From contig MU270094.1 of assembly GCA_021432635.1 (NCBI GenBank), positions 212,142 to 276,141 of the forward strand: a stretch of DNA of 64,000 nucleotides, in the 5' to 3' direction. Below, in pieces: positions 35,401 through 47,875 of the stretch. The position numbers were made by a program, and so were the translations under genes. The notes under the pieces are model-generated. The model was not told the origin of the DNA. It did not search any database and saw nothing but the letters and a program-made list of their open reading frames with translations. This DNA is from Thozetella sp. PMI_491 (taxonomy: Eukaryota > Ascomycota > Sordariomycetes > Chaetosphaeriales > Chaetosphaeriaceae). Numbering within the stretch: position 1 is the stretch's first letter; every line of letters starts with the position of its first letter.

Positions 35401-37716
35401 GCGCTATCGCTCTCCCACAGACAGCAGGTCTCCGTAGCTCTCCAGCTGCGGTGCATACATACGCGGCACATGCGTCTACATGATGCAGGCTACCACATGG
35501 CTTCATGCTGGGCGCGCGCATCCCATCTGTATGCCCCCGCAGTGGAACGACGGCGCCAGAGCCGGAATGGGGGAATTGGCATGTTTCTTTCTGCTGACCA
35601 CCGGCCGCTGCTCGTCAGCATCCGTCCCAGTACTGGCAGCCACTGATGGCTCTCGCGGGGCTGCACTACGGCTCCGATAGACGATCCCCTTCGGCCGGAT
35701 CACTAGCTCACACAAGTCCGGTACCATGCTGAATAACCCTTCTCCAGCTGCAGCATGGCTACTTTGACCCGGTACGGAGTACATTTACTTCACTCCAGCT
35801 GGCGCAAGATACCCCGCCGCCCCTTGCACACTCGAAGTTATAATCGTTAGAGAGCGGTGGGGAGGGCGAGGGGCTTGTTTGTTGGCTGGAGGGTGGCTGG
35901 CGAATGGCCCGGCTCATGGGTTAGGTAGGTACAGCCGAAGTGGTTGCTTTCGCCCCTAAGCTGGCGCCCGAGCCTGACCATGCCCCGACATCGTCTGGTG
36001 AACCGAGACGCCAACGACAGAGCTCGGTCCTTGGAGTGTATGTGGTGGATGCGTGGTCCTTCGCATTGCTTGAGGGGCGGCCAGCTTCCGCGCCAGGGGC
36101 AGACAAGCTTTTCCGCCGCTGGTGCCCACGCCAGATGGGTTTAGCAAAGAGGCCAGTTGCACGCCATGAGTTAATAGCGCCTGTATATCATCATAAACAC
36201 GAGTGGCCCAACGCGGCCAGGAGAGCGCGCGAAAAAGATTTCCGCGCCAGGCGATGGGGCATCATGTTTCCGCCTCGATCTTCGCGGGCTAGGCACCGCC
36301 GAGCCGTGGGCCGCTGCGCTTTCTCTCCCGCTCGAGCTCCTGGTTCATGAGCCGTCCCCAGTGCTCCACCCCACGATTAGCGATGGAATAAGCACATGGC
36401 TTTGGGGTCCCGCCGCCCATGCACGGGAGGGGGCCACCGCAGACATCGGACGGGAGAGTCGGCTCTAACGTCGCAAAGGGGAACGAGCTCTCTCCCCCCT
36501 TCCCTCTCGCTTCTGCGCAGCACCGGGTGGCACTTGGGGCGACGATGTGTCTGTATGGGGTGATGGATGAGAGGGCCGTGGGAGAAGGCTGGGAAGAACC
36601 CCCCCCCTCTTTTTTTTTCTTTTTTTTATCTCTTCTCTCCGGGTCTAGCAATTGCTTCAAATGAGGTGCGCCAGAGGTGCTGCGGGCTGCTAGTTAGCGG
36701 TTCTGAAACTGTATCACCATGGTCTAGTGCCTTAATGAGCGCGCCCGAAGGAGGGTTCGGGCGTCTGCGGTTTGTCATGGGACACACGCAAACAGGGCCG
36801 CGAGGCTAGCCAGCCAAGACGCCGCCGGCAACCCTAAGCCGCGGCTCCGCGCCGTCGCTGACGGGACCCGGCAACGCAATCCAGCATGGGCCAGGAGGCG
36901 GCCATGCGCGGAAGCTAGCCGTGGCGCTGGGCTGGAGGAGAGGGAGGGGAGAGACCTGTGTGTGCCTTCTTGTGTTTTTGCGTCGCTGGGTGATCGAACG
37001 GCAATCAGGCGCGCGAGGAAACGGTCGGTGCGGTGCGGTGCAGGTGCAGCAGGCCCGCCTCAGCGTCGTGTTGTATGTACATACAGAATCTCTGTACTGT
37101 GGAGGCTGCCAAGGGCTGCTGCTGCTGCCACGCTGCCACTGCGGGCGTTTGTCAGGTACAGGCCGAAGTGCGGTACCTGGGTCTTCCTAGCGTGGGAGAC
37201 CAGGGGGGCCCTGGCTCGCGCTTTCCCAAATCCTTCTGGTGAATTTCGAGGCCCATTTTTTAAGAGAAAGGGAACCTGGGAGATAATAATACTACGAGGT
37301 ACCTACAGTACCTACCTACTTACTGTACATTCTTCTCTCCCGGCCTGGCGCCAACCGGCCCTGCATCACATATGCGTACAAGGACATGGTGGACACTGGG
37401 GTTTTATTAATCTCGCTCCAGACGTACCGGCCCGCGCTTCTCATCCCCTATTATTAGCGGTTTATGCCCTGCTGCTGAGCTCGTCTTCTCTCCCCCTTCG
37501 TGTTCTCTATCGTCGGATGCTTTTTTGGGTGGAAAGCGGCGCCAGCGTGAGAGAGAGTGTGTGCGTTCGTGCGTGCAGCTCTTTTGTGGGAAGTTCTGGA
37601 GGGTGTCCTCCCCCCCCGAGGGTGTGTACTCCGTACTTGGGTTTCGTCTCCCGTTTCCGCCACGCCGAGAGGAGTGCCGCCGTCTCTTCCCGTCTCTTTC
37701 GCCATGAGCACCTATA
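29403..37716. other. 8.3-kb gene-poor interval
   Basis: No frame in this interval looks like a protein family member. The longest (about 217 codons at 30289-30942, 178 at 33155-33691 minus, 175 at 34140-34667 minus, 251 at 36962-37717) lack recognisable domains and have the Arg/Pro/Ser composition of chance frames in GC-rich DNA. I see no long repeats, inverted ends or polymerase fragments that would mark a transposon. AGGTA/TACCT words cluster near 33470-33490, 35920 and 37296-37325. The right end must hold the promoter and leader of the PH-like gene and the left end the kinase 3' region. Confidence 0.55.
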
Positions 37717-39873
37717 ATGCCTAACTCCCTCGCCCACCGCCCCTCCGCGCTCGATTCCCTCCCCCCTTTCCCCGCGCTCGTCCACCAAGACGAGATAGAC
37801 CCTTCAGTCATGGAAGGCACCCTCGTCGTCCCCCCAGAGAGGGGTACTATCATCGGCAGGGCCCTCTGGAAGGTACTGCGGCCCCGCCATACCCCTCCGC
37901 CGCCCTGCGCCTGGCTTGCTAACAAACTGGTCAGCCTCGATACGTCGTCATTGGACCCGCCGTGAGGGAGTCTCCTGGTTACCTGGACAGATCCCTAGGC
38001 TCGTCCGGCAGCCGCTCGCGTTTGCCGCCGGGCGTCTCGAATGACGCCGTATACCTCTCCATCTATAAGTCCAAGGTGCGCCGTCCGCCGTGGCCAGCCG
38101 CGCCTGCGCATTCCGTACTAATCTCAGATGCTGCAGGAGGACTTGGATCCCATACAACAGCATGCGATCAGCTCCATCACTGATTGCCAGGTTCAGATGG
38201 CGGCGCATCGCAAGCAGGGACCCGTCTTGCCCACTCTAGTGATTAACATCTCTCCGGATCCCGCCACCGACAAGCTACGCAAAAGGCGATCGAGTCGTAC
38301 GGCGGGGCTCACCACGACCAAGGAAACAACGCCGTCGACCCTCTGGTTTCGTCCAGGAGGCGAGGATCACCACAACCTTCACGACTGGGCTCGCTTTCTT
38401 CAGCCCCTCATCCAGCCTAACATGCCAGACCGGACGCCCAAGAGCCCCATCACACCTTCATCCCCCGCCTTCGTCAACCCCTTCAGCCCTCGACAGCGCG
38501 AGCCCTCCGATCAGAGCCAGAGGCCCGGGAGTGGGAACCCGAACTCGCGCGCCCCGCTCCAGCACAAGAACTCGAGCCAGACATATTCGAGTGCCGAGCG
38601 CAGCCGGCAAGGAGAGGCGCCGAGTCTGCGGTCCAAGAGGAGTGACATCTCTTCCAATCCATCCCACATTGGCTTCCAAAACTACACGGTGGTTCACCCT
38701 ACGGACCTCCCCTCCCCGGCCACGACTGTGGGCGAGTATCAAGGCGAGTTCATCGAGGGCTGGACGTCGGCCCAAGGAAGGTCATCGACGCTGAGCTCGC
38801 CCATCCGAGGTAGCATCCGAGGGAGGGACAGCATCGGGTCGCAGATGCCTGCACCCCCGATCCACGGCATGGTCGACTCCAGCTCGCCTCCGGGTCCACG
38901 AGAGACCATCCTCGACCGCGCCTTCCAGATGCGCTACATCCCCGGATCTGACCGTGACCTTGTCGGCGAGGGGAAGCTCTCTTCGCTGGCCAGGTTTGAC
39001 GCCCTGATGCGGGAGGTGGACCAGAAGCGGAAGACGCGGGAGGCCGAAGAGGCCAAGCTTCGCGCAGCCGAGCAGCCCGATGGCCTAAAGAGCGCATGGG
39101 ACCTTGACGATGACTCGGATGAAGAACAGGGCGCAGAAGATAGCGACAGCGAAGACGAGCCCGTCGGTGAGCTGGAGCAGGATCTAGCCGACCGGTTCAT
39201 GATGCCCTCAAAGGCCCAGCAGGCGCTGAATTTCATTGCTGGTCGGGCCGACCAGGCAGCACCGCCGCCTCGGTCTCCTAGTGCACGAGGGCCGCTTAGT
39301 TATGACCACGAGACGCTCATGGCGTTATCATCAAACAGTGGGTCTTCTCACCTGCGACCGCAAACCGGTTATTCCACAGACAGGCCAGGGTTTGCTCAGA
39401 GAAAATACAGCCAGCCGCAGTTAGCAGGTCATAAAGCGTCACGAATGGGCCTCGCGTCTCCCACGCTCGACGTCCTACCGTCAGCCGCTGAGGACGGAGG
39501 CTCAGTTGGGCCTTTGTTGCACCGCAGCGCGACAGAGAAGCGTCATTCCACCTCGAGCGCCAAGCGCCATTCCACCTCGAGTCTCAAGCGCCTAAGTTTC
39601 ACCGAGTTCACCAAGCGCCTGAGTAACACGAGCAGCCTGCTCCTCGTGCAGACCAACACCAGCAATGCGAGCAGCCGCGCCAGCGCCGAGCTGGACTTCA
39701 TGCAGCAGCAACAGAGTGCCCCAAAAGGAATGCTGGGCATGAGGAGCTCGCAGCCCTCCACACCCCTCTCCCCGGGGCAGTCGATGAGCGACAAGGACCG
39801 TGAGAATATAGAGGCACGCTGCGGTTTCCGTGGAAGTGTAGGTGTCCTCGGCAAAGAAGGCAGCTTCCTCTAA
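37717..39873 (+). CDS. PH-like domain protein with long disordered tail (uncharacterised)
   Basis: Three exons (37717-37872, 37935-38075, 38128-39873; all phase 0) encode 680 residues; starting at the ATG at 37810 would give 649. The first 200 residues look like a pleckstrin-homology fold: basic WKPRYVVIGPAV, then VYLSIYKSK, the strands of ITDCQVQMAAHRK and PTLVINISP, and the closing Trp helix HNLHDWARFLQPL. The rest is Ser/Pro-rich and disordered, with one charged helical part (about 385-435, ending in an acidic DDDSDEEQGAEDSDSEDE run) and a near-exact 8-residue duplication (KRHSTSSA/KRHSTSSL). I do not recognise a characterised orthologue. A PH-like start suggests membrane-lipid binding at the cortex, but this is inference. 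The third exon has two possible acceptors 9 nt apart (38128 or 38137). Confidence 0.8.
39538..39585 (+). repeat. 24-bp in-frame duplication inside the PH-like gene
   Basis: Two adjacent 24-bp units encode KRHSTSSA and KRHSTSSL, and partial KRLS copies follow. The R-H-S-T pattern could serve as repeated basophilic-kinase target sites, but nothing in the sequence proves it. Confidence 0.85.
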
Positions 39874-40874
39874 ACGACGCTACCTCCCACGCGGGCCCTC
39901 CCTCAGCCGATTGTTGATGTCCGCCACGATCATGAAGCGATATCCCAACTCCATCGGCTAGCATCTAATACTGCCCGCCGGTGCGATACCCTTCCTCATC
40001 CTTGTACATTTCCCTTCCCCGATTCCTATGTTTCCACCTCGTCTCTTTGCACCATTATGACACGCAAACTCATGAATGATGATCCATGGTGTGAGTTTGA
40101 AGGACAGACTACACACCGGCGTTGCTAGATCTTCCAACAAACGAAAATGAAAGAATAGTGTGCGTTAGCTTATGTCTTACGATGGGCGGTTGTATTTGCA
40201 TTTTGTTTTGGTTGATATCACGGCCGAAGAGAGCGGGACACTTAGTTGAGATTTCTGATTGCCTGATACCCCCTTCACTTATACCATTTTAAACCGAAAA
40301 ATACAAGCCCGCTTCACCCCAACGTGTCTTGCGTCAGTCGACGTTGTAACTCCATGACCTGATGGACGTCGAGTAGATGCTATGCAAGTGTTCTGGGGTC
40401 ACCCCAACGCAACATCCATGTCTGGTTCTCCAGTCAGAGATGCTTTTCAAATTGGCGCACGGCTGTTGACTGCATGCGCATTGCAGCATCCACAGACGCT
40501 GCGTGTGATTTGGCTGCAGTTACCAGGGGCCTGTTTGGCTTACCGGACCCAACATCACTTCCGTGCATACAGGCACAATTTCACGTGCTAGACCTTTCAG
40601 TTCCAACTTCGGCCAGCGCCATCCATGCAATCTTGGCACTTTAATTCAAACAAGGGAGTTGGCCTATGTAACGACCGGCCTTCGAGAGGGAGCAACAACC
40701 TGTCGCGCTTCTTCTTTGGTACCAGTGTCTTGGGTTAATTAGGCCCGCTCAGAAAGGAGTTGAGCTGGCGTTTTCATCTAGAATCCATTATTAACCAATG
40801 GTTGCTCCTCCTATGCTTGACCATACGCTTTCTTCAAGAGGGATGAAGGATTTCGCGGCGGTTACCACGGCCGT
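39874..40874. other. Convergent intergenic region, PH-like gene / carboxypeptidase
   Basis: This 1.0-kb spacer lies between convergent genes and should hold both 3' ends. It is more AT-rich than its neighbours (about 40140-40310). No gene seen. Confidence 0.6.
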
Positions 40875-43196
40875 TCACTCCGCAGGGATCACCATAATTC
40901 CCGACTCGACGACCGCAGTCCCGTCCTGCAAGGCCCTGATCTGGTTCGGGGTGCATCTCGAACTAATCGGAGCGGCTTCCACGTAACATTCAATAGGCGG
41001 CTGGCGAGGAGGGGAGTTTGTGACGTCGAATATGGTGGCTGGACCGGCGGTAGAGTACTGGGACGTGGCAGAGATCTTTCCCGTAGCAATGTCGCATCCT
41101 CCAAGTGTCCGGGAAAAGATCCGGTACACCGTTTCGGGCTGATAGTATGGCACTGGCACGAGTCAGCACAAGGCTACAACGCCACGGCCGATCCAGTCGG
41201 GCCTGGGAGAAGATGACATACCCTCATGCCCGGCATCGAAGACCCGGCTGAAGGACAGGCCGCCATGCTGTCGGACCTTCCCGCCGATATACGAGCCACT
41301 GGTGACAAGTTCGGCATACCCAGCGGCAGCGAAGGCATCCTGGTCAGTGTAATTGATGGCCAAGGAGACTGCCTCACCACCGAACCCTAGGTGTAGATAA
41401 CAGCCATTAGGCTCGGAGCTGGCGAAGGGGGGGTTAACTTACAGTTACACTGGTAGTCGCGGTCTCCGTATATGAGCGCCACCTTCACGCCAGCGTCCAG
41501 AAGTGCGCCCAGCTCAGGCAGGTAGCCTCGTACATAGTCCCCGGTGATAGCGAAATCTGCGACGCAATGTCAGCAGGTCGTTGCGACATTACCGTATCTC
41601 TAGTGCACTGACTCTGTTGGGCAATGTTGCCGGTGTCGGAGAAGTTGACGGCAGCGCCGAGGGCGTCTCGAACCCACTGTTGCTGCAAGAACCCTTTCCC
41701 GTATGGCGGTGGGAGCGAGTCGGGCAGGAGGTGACCAATGTCGAAGTTGTTGAGCTGTGCGTGCTTTAGCCCCTCAACCCAAGCCCCCGGCAGCAGAGTA
41801 CATGGAACAAATCTTACCCCGGACGACGAATACGGACCAGCGACCACGTCGTTCTGGCAGGTTAGCATGGCCGCCAGGCAGACAGAGTTGACGTTAGAAT
41901 CGGTGCCGAGATTGTCGGGGTCATGCTGCCTCTGTAGGCTTGCGCATTGGATTCCTTGGTCCCTACACCCACTTGGTGCCTCGAACTTGGCCCTAATCTG
42001 GGTGGCGGTTATCTCCGGATATGCCTGGAGGCCGTAGGTATTGTTGACCGCGAACCCGATATAATGGGGAATTTGGGTCTTGATGTCGATGAGGCCGTTG
42101 ATTATGCCGACAGAGGCAACTTTGACACCGTTGAATAAGCCGGCCGTCCCCTTCATCTCTGAGGATCCATCAAGGCACTTGGACGACGGCTTGCGTTCGT
42201 TTAGAAGGCCCGCGATAGCCGGGGCAAAGTGACCACCGCTAATGGGAGATCAATAAAACTTTTATGTCTCTAGGCAGGACAGGGCTGACTCGGAAGATGA
42301 GAATAGGAGGGGACAAAGTGGACGTTAACTTACTACGACTGTGACCAGATGTTGATACTGTCTCGCTGGTGCAGTGGGAATCTATCCTTCTTCGTAAGTC
42401 TTCAGGCTCATGTCTCGCAATCTAATGCCGCTTACTCCTCGAACCAAAGCACTAGAAACTGTTCAATTGCGTCCGCTGTATATTTCGTGGTGTTGGCTGT
42501 CTTGGCTGGGTCTTGACTGCCAAAGATACCGACACGATGGGTGGTATCCACCGTTCCACTGCCAGAGACGTCTATATCGCCCGTGAGCATATCTACAACG
42601 CCGTGGGTCTTCACGCCATAGGAAAACCAGTATCGACTGGCTGGTCTATGTACAGCATGTTGGAGATGGTATTCCAGCTCCAAGGATTGTCGTCGGTCGA
42701 ATTGGAATCGTTCCTAGCCACACATGGGCCATTGTGCCCAGAGACAGCCTGAGTAGTGCTTGCTAATCCAGGACCTCCTTGGAGCCAAACTGTCAATGGG
42801 GCTGTTTGGGGGTTGTTTCGTGCCTCGAAAAACCAGAAAAAGACGTTGCTCTGGTCAGGGAGGGTTATGTATCCGCTGTACGATTCGACACCGGGGTTTG
42901 TTTCGCATATGTCTGTCTATAACACCATCAGCCGGGGCCTCGATATGGAAAAGGAATGGGATGGAAGGATTTATATAACGAGGATGCAAGGGAGGAACAA
43001 TCTTCCAAGGAAAGAAGCCTCTGGGCACTACCACGGTCGTGACCCGAGACAACAACCTCAATGGATTGCTTACCTTCTTGTATGCAACTGCGACGCCAGA
43101 TCTCTCACGAGAACGAAGAGTTTTCGACCTCGGAGCGGCCCTAGCGAGAGATGAGAGCACGAGGATTACCTCCACCGGCCAGAAACAGGTCAGCAT
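40875..43196 (-). pseudogene. Secreted S10 serine carboxypeptidase, broken by one frameshift
   Basis: Seven exons fit: 43196-43074, 42916-42436, 42381-42334, 42238-41613, 41556-41443, 41386-41222 and 41152-40875. The product would have about 611 residues with a signal peptide (MLTCFWPVEVILVLSSLARA). The S10 catalytic triad is intact: Ser in SQSYGG (exon 3), Asp in GDRDYQCNW (exon 5) and His in AGHEVPYYQP (across exons 6/7). The conserved NPGVESYSGY and LQGGPG blocks are also present. Inside exon 2 the frame changes at a run of four A (plus strand, 42623-42626): DQPVDTGF is read in one frame and SYGVKTHGVVDML, its expected continuation, in another. All splice sites and phases agree if one base is missing there. 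Either the copy is a young pseudogene or the assembly dropped a base. Family identity is sure; intactness is open. Confidence 0.85.
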
Positions 43197-44178
43197 AGCC
43201 ACGGTCAGTTAAGAATTGGATAATTGGGAAGGGAAAGTCGATGGTTATTGATGAGGCGTGGAAGCTGGGCTGCAGAGCCAATCTTCGCCGGCTCTTCTGC
43301 GATGATACGAGGTTTAGAAGAAGTAAAAGACAACCGCCTTTTCTACGAAGCATCCCATCTGGTTTGCTGTCGCATGAGGATCTGATATTTTTAATCCTCC
43401 ATTTCTCTGCTGTTGAGGCATAAAGTCTGATGTCCATGCAATTATTGTGGCTTGCGCCGATTCGGCTCTTGTAGCCCCTAATTGTCGTCTGGTTCCAAAG
43501 ACAATGGGGAGAAGCCCCCGAACTGGTAACGGGGAGACGGCTGCCGTTTCAGGGTGTGAATAGGGGCTCAATAAACAGAGGCCTTACCTGACCAACATGA
43601 GGACCCACCTGCTGTCCGTTCCTCTTGTTGAGCCCATTCCTCGTGGCCATCTTGGCGCACGGTTCGGGCGCATGCCTTGCGGAAGCCTCCCAGAGGCCTT
43701 ATGGTTTCCTTCTGGAAGCCATTCCATACTCCTCCTTTGTTGACAAGTACCCGGTCATATGTGGGACAAGCCATACACTTAAGCCCGCGGTCGCCTTCGC
43801 CGCTCCCATTCTCTAGCCATGTGCAGTTCTCATCCATTTACTTCGGCTACGCCGTGTGGCTTGTCACTAATTTGGAAATTCTTCGGTAGCGAGATCTGCA
43901 GTTCTCTTTGGCACCCGCCTGGGATGTACTAATGCATTGGGTTCTTCTACAATATGCATTCGATGCTGCGCTCCTAACACTTGGTAGAGGGTATCCATCG
44001 ATTTTAGTCTTCTTCTTCTAAGGGCAGCATCACAATTGCACTACATGCTTTTTTTGTGCACCCGTGAGGAAACATTCCAGGGCTCCCTGAAATGTCGTCG
44101 CCGTGGGTATGATCCCGAACGCCAGCCGCCTCAAAAAACTCTCATTTCTCTGACCTTTCATGGCATATATCCTTGCAT
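43197..44178. other. Intergenic region, carboxypeptidase promoter side / Cse1 3' side
   Basis: This spacer of about 1 kb lies between two minus-strand genes. It should contain the carboxypeptidase promoter (left) and the Cse1 3' untranslated region (right). I see no gene or strong motif. Confidence 0.6.
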
Positions 44179-47100
44179 CTACTGCAGATACGCAGCCAGA
44201 ACACTCTTCGACGGATCCTCCAATCGTTCTGCAGCGAAACGCTGGATGATGCCGTTGTGCTGTTGGTCGACTGACTTGAGGTACTGGCCCACCCAGGCGT
44301 TGACGTCCACAATCTGGGGATACTCGTCACGGGGACCACGGGCGAGGGTCAGGAGTGGCGTGAAGCCTACGCCGAATCCGATGTCGTCAACGTCAGCCTC
44401 ATTGATCACATCACCCTGGCCCGTAGCCACGCCAGCCTCGTTCTTGATGAGATCCAACAAGCTGTTGGCGGTAAAGGACCATCCCTTGGCATATTGCTCG
44501 GCGAACGCATTGGAGCTGCCGAGAGTTTTGGCGTAAGAGATCACACCGAGCTTACGGTCAACTGGGCGGGCGAACGTCTTAGTTGTCGGGAGCACAATGG
44601 TTAAGTAAAAGCCCGTGAAAGCCTTGGCATGAAGCGCCTGGGAGTGCTTGGAGACATAGTCGGCCCCGAGGCCGTCCTTGGCAGACACAAGATGGTAGAA
44701 CCGACTCGCTAGCTGCTTGTGCGAGTCGGACCTGTCCTCCTCTAGTCTCGTGTAGACAATCCTCATGATTTCGCCGAAGTAGGGATCTAAGATCGCCCTG
44801 TAAACCCATTAGCGACGACGGTCCTGACTCCAAGAACTTGGCTAGACTTACCCGTCAAAGGCAGAAACAACCGCCTCGAGGACCTTGTATGCGTCATTAG
44901 TCGTCTTCTTCAGCCTGCAGAGGAGCTGGAAGAGGATCAAAATCTTCTCCAGCTTGTTTCCAGCGATGATTTCTTGCCGGAGCTTCGGGATCGAAGCGGA
45001 GAGGAAGCGACCAAGAGCAGGGACATTTCCTTTGACTTCCCAAGCGGCCGGCTCAAGGATCGGGTCGAACAGGGTCTTGAAGCTCTCGGGAACCGGAGCC
45101 TCAGAGTCGAGCTCGAGAACAGCCGAGAATACCTGGAAGACATAGGGGACAAATTCTGTTCAGACGTCAGAAACGGTCACGCCTAGAGGTGTTGAACATG
45201 GCCACGGGAATTGGGGGGGGGGTTTTGACATACCAGTTACATCCTCTGTTAGGATATATGAGAACGGCTCCCACAGGCGCTCAAGTAGCTTCGAGCCTGA
45301 AGTCGGGCCGTTAAACTTGACTAGAGCACCGATCGCCTCGAAGTGGTAGTAGTAAAACCGCGGATTGCTCGGGTTTGCCTTGATGACGTTCGTGATATTG
45401 ATGAGGTGGGTCAGGATCCTATCTAGGATCGCGGCGCTCCCGTCCTTCAGCACGATCAAGACCCTCATAATGCAGCGCATGAGAAATTCATTCTCCTGTA
45501 ACCGGGCTGGAGAAGGGTCCTTTTCTACCAGCGTGAAGAGGTGTTCCAAGAGGTCGCTGGCGAAAGGCTGGATGTCCTCGCGGGTGAAGATGTGCTGTCC
45601 GGTGCTGTCGGTCAGATGCAGCACCCGCTCAACTGCAATGGCTGCATAGGTGTAGACGACATAGTCGCTCGACGCCATGTTCTTAACTAGAGGTTGGAAT
45701 GCAGCCTGCCACTGCGCCTTATCCAGCTGGCTGCGGAAGTTATGAAGGTACTTGATGGCATCTACCTTTGAAATCGGCTCTGCCGTATCGGCGAGGAGGT
45801 CGGAGGCAACATGATCCTGGAAGAACTGTACCACATTGACGTATTGGTTGACGGTTACGACGCCAGCCGAAGACGTGACAGCTCCCTTCGCCGCGATTGA
45901 CAAGAAAAGGTAGATGGCGGTATCCTTAGCCTTCCAGTCAGACTTGCCGAGGTTAAGGTAGTGCTCGATGTACTTGAACACAACCTGGGTGACGAGCTGC
46001 TCGTAGCGCTCGAGAAGCTTTCGCAGGAAGTCGGTGGCCGACCTTCGGCGCGAATCGGTGTCGGATCCCTCCAGGTCCCGGCGAATGAACTCGATCGGCT
46101 CGTCCTCGAACATCTCGATATCTGACTCTCGCAAGGCTACGTTCGGCAGAATCACCTTCTCAACGATAGTGCCCAGCACCTGCTCGTTGTTGAAGTTCTG
46201 TGCGTTCTCGTCCACCGACGCGACAGCTGTGAGGAACTGGAGGGCCTTGCTGACGAGCAAATCGTACTTCTTCTCAGGACCGAGGCTGGAGAGGAGCTCC
46301 CATACCTTGTTGGTGAAGGTTTGCACGTATTGCTTAAAGTCCTCCGGGTACTTGTGTGTATAAAGCTGGAGGAGTTCACAGTAGTCGGCCTTGACGTTTT
46401 CCAACACTGATGCCTCGTCATCATCGCCATCGAAGATAGGGTTGGTGTAGGACAGGTATTTGTCGAACACCAAGACGAGTTGGGGAAGTGCCGCCTCGAA
46501 GATGGGAGGTAGATCATGGCACGAAAGGTCGTAGAAGAGCTTCGCAATCAAGCCCATAACCTCCATCCATCCCTTGAGCTCCTTTGCGTTGTCCTTGTTC
46601 GCATCGATCTGACTGTCTACCATGTAAACCAGAGCAACGAAAGGTTCGCCAAAAGTCCTAAGCACGTGGTTGATCTCAGTGTACAGGTCGTCGGACCTGA
46701 AGAGAGGGCGCCATCTCTTAAAAATAGAATGCGCAACCTCCAAAACACCACCTGTGACCGTGGAATCCGTCTTGGACAGGCGCTGGACAAGGTCTGCCGT
46801 CAACGTGTCCCATCTTGTCCAGAAGTCGGAGTCTGCAATGAGGCTGATGGCTTCGCCTAGCTGGCTTTGGATGTTGGAGGGCGTTGAGATCATGAGCCCC
46901 ACAATCTCTTGCTTGATTGTGGCGACCTCGTCTGCCGGAAGCTTGTAGTTGCCATCCTCGTCGACGTAGTTGTGACGAACGAAGTTCTTGAAGGCAAGCG
47001 CCGCGGCCAGCCTGGTCTTGAGGGGTAGGGGGTCGGATGCGACGATCTGGAGGAGCATAAGAGAGTAGTTGGGCTTTTTCTCTTCCTGTCGCAGCGCATT

Positions 47101-47462
47101 CTCGGCTTGAACGTGTTAGCTAATATGATCGCAGCGTATCCTACGAGTTTGACAGAGATGGGGTTCGAGGACGGGCCGAAGAACGACGATGCCAACAGCG
47201 GTCAGCTCGACTACACCAGGCTTTGCCGTGACATGGCCAAGCCTCCGGTGAAGCTCCGCCTATCTCGCTGAGGGTGGAAATACTGGCTGCAATGCGTATG
47301 GGCCGACACTGGAGATGCCGTGATAGTCACAGGCAGCAGAGGGTGCCTGGAGGGGAAGTGTAAACAATACAGAAACAGACATCTCAACTCACCTTTGCGA
47401 TGCTGCTGGGGATCCAGCGTGGCATCAAGCAGCTGTGCGATCTGTCCAATGTTCGCGGCCAT
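44179..47462 (-). CDS. cse1: Exportin-2 / Cse1, importin-alpha re-exporter
   Basis: Four exons (47462-47393, 47105-45234, 45155-44852, 44797-44179) encode 954 residues, the usual length. Cse1 is a karyopherin-beta that carries importin-alpha back to the cytoplasm with Ran-GTP. The N-terminus MAANIGQIAQLLDATLDPQQ followed by AENALRQEEKKPNYSLMLLQ is the importin-beta N-terminal (Ran-binding) HEAT region. The middle (TFGEPFVALVYMVDSQID, then the acidic insert GDDDEASVLENVKADYCEL) and the CAS C-terminal part (GWMEVMG, DIGFGVGFTPLLTLARGPRD) are family blocks. The first intron (47392-47106, 287 nt) is the longest in the window, with a GCTAAC branch site close to the acceptor. The gene is divergent from TSC2, 2.6 kb away. 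I see nothing abnormal in it. Confidence 0.96.
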
Positions 47463-47845
47463 GACCAACAGCGAGTTTTGGCTTATTGTTGTGTCGGGCA
47501 AGTGGAAAGATGCAAATGGTTGCTTTGCAGAGGGAAGGAAAAAAAATGGTTGCTGAAGCTGAGAGCTCCTTCTGGTTGCTAGGGAAGTGGGGTCAAAGGT
47601 GCAACTTTCAGATTCACCCCGCACTGGCCATAACCAACATCAGGAAGAACGACGACCTGAGGCAGTCACCACTGCTTGAACTCATAACCAGCTCTTATCG
47701 TGGGTTCCAAATAGTTAGCGAGGCAGGCAGTTACCTTCCTAGGCTTCAATAAGGCACGGACCTACCGCTCGTCTGCTTCGTCCAGCCATGCTTGGTTGCC
47801 TGAATATGTGTAATGCCGATTTCGCTGGTCACCTCGCCGTCTAGT

Positions 47846-47875
47846 CGCTATCTGACGCTATCTGACGCTATCTGA
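47846..47875. repeat. 10-bp tandem repeat, three copies
   Basis: CGCTATCTGA is repeated three times exactly, about 385 bp upstream of the Cse1 start codon. One unit is about one helical turn, so any protein binding it would be placed on one DNA face; that is only a remark on geometry. Confidence 0.9.

Noticed and set aside
36962-37717. 251-codon plus-strand frame just before the PH-like gene
   Set aside because: It translates the probable leader and promoter of that gene, with low-complexity segments and no family match.
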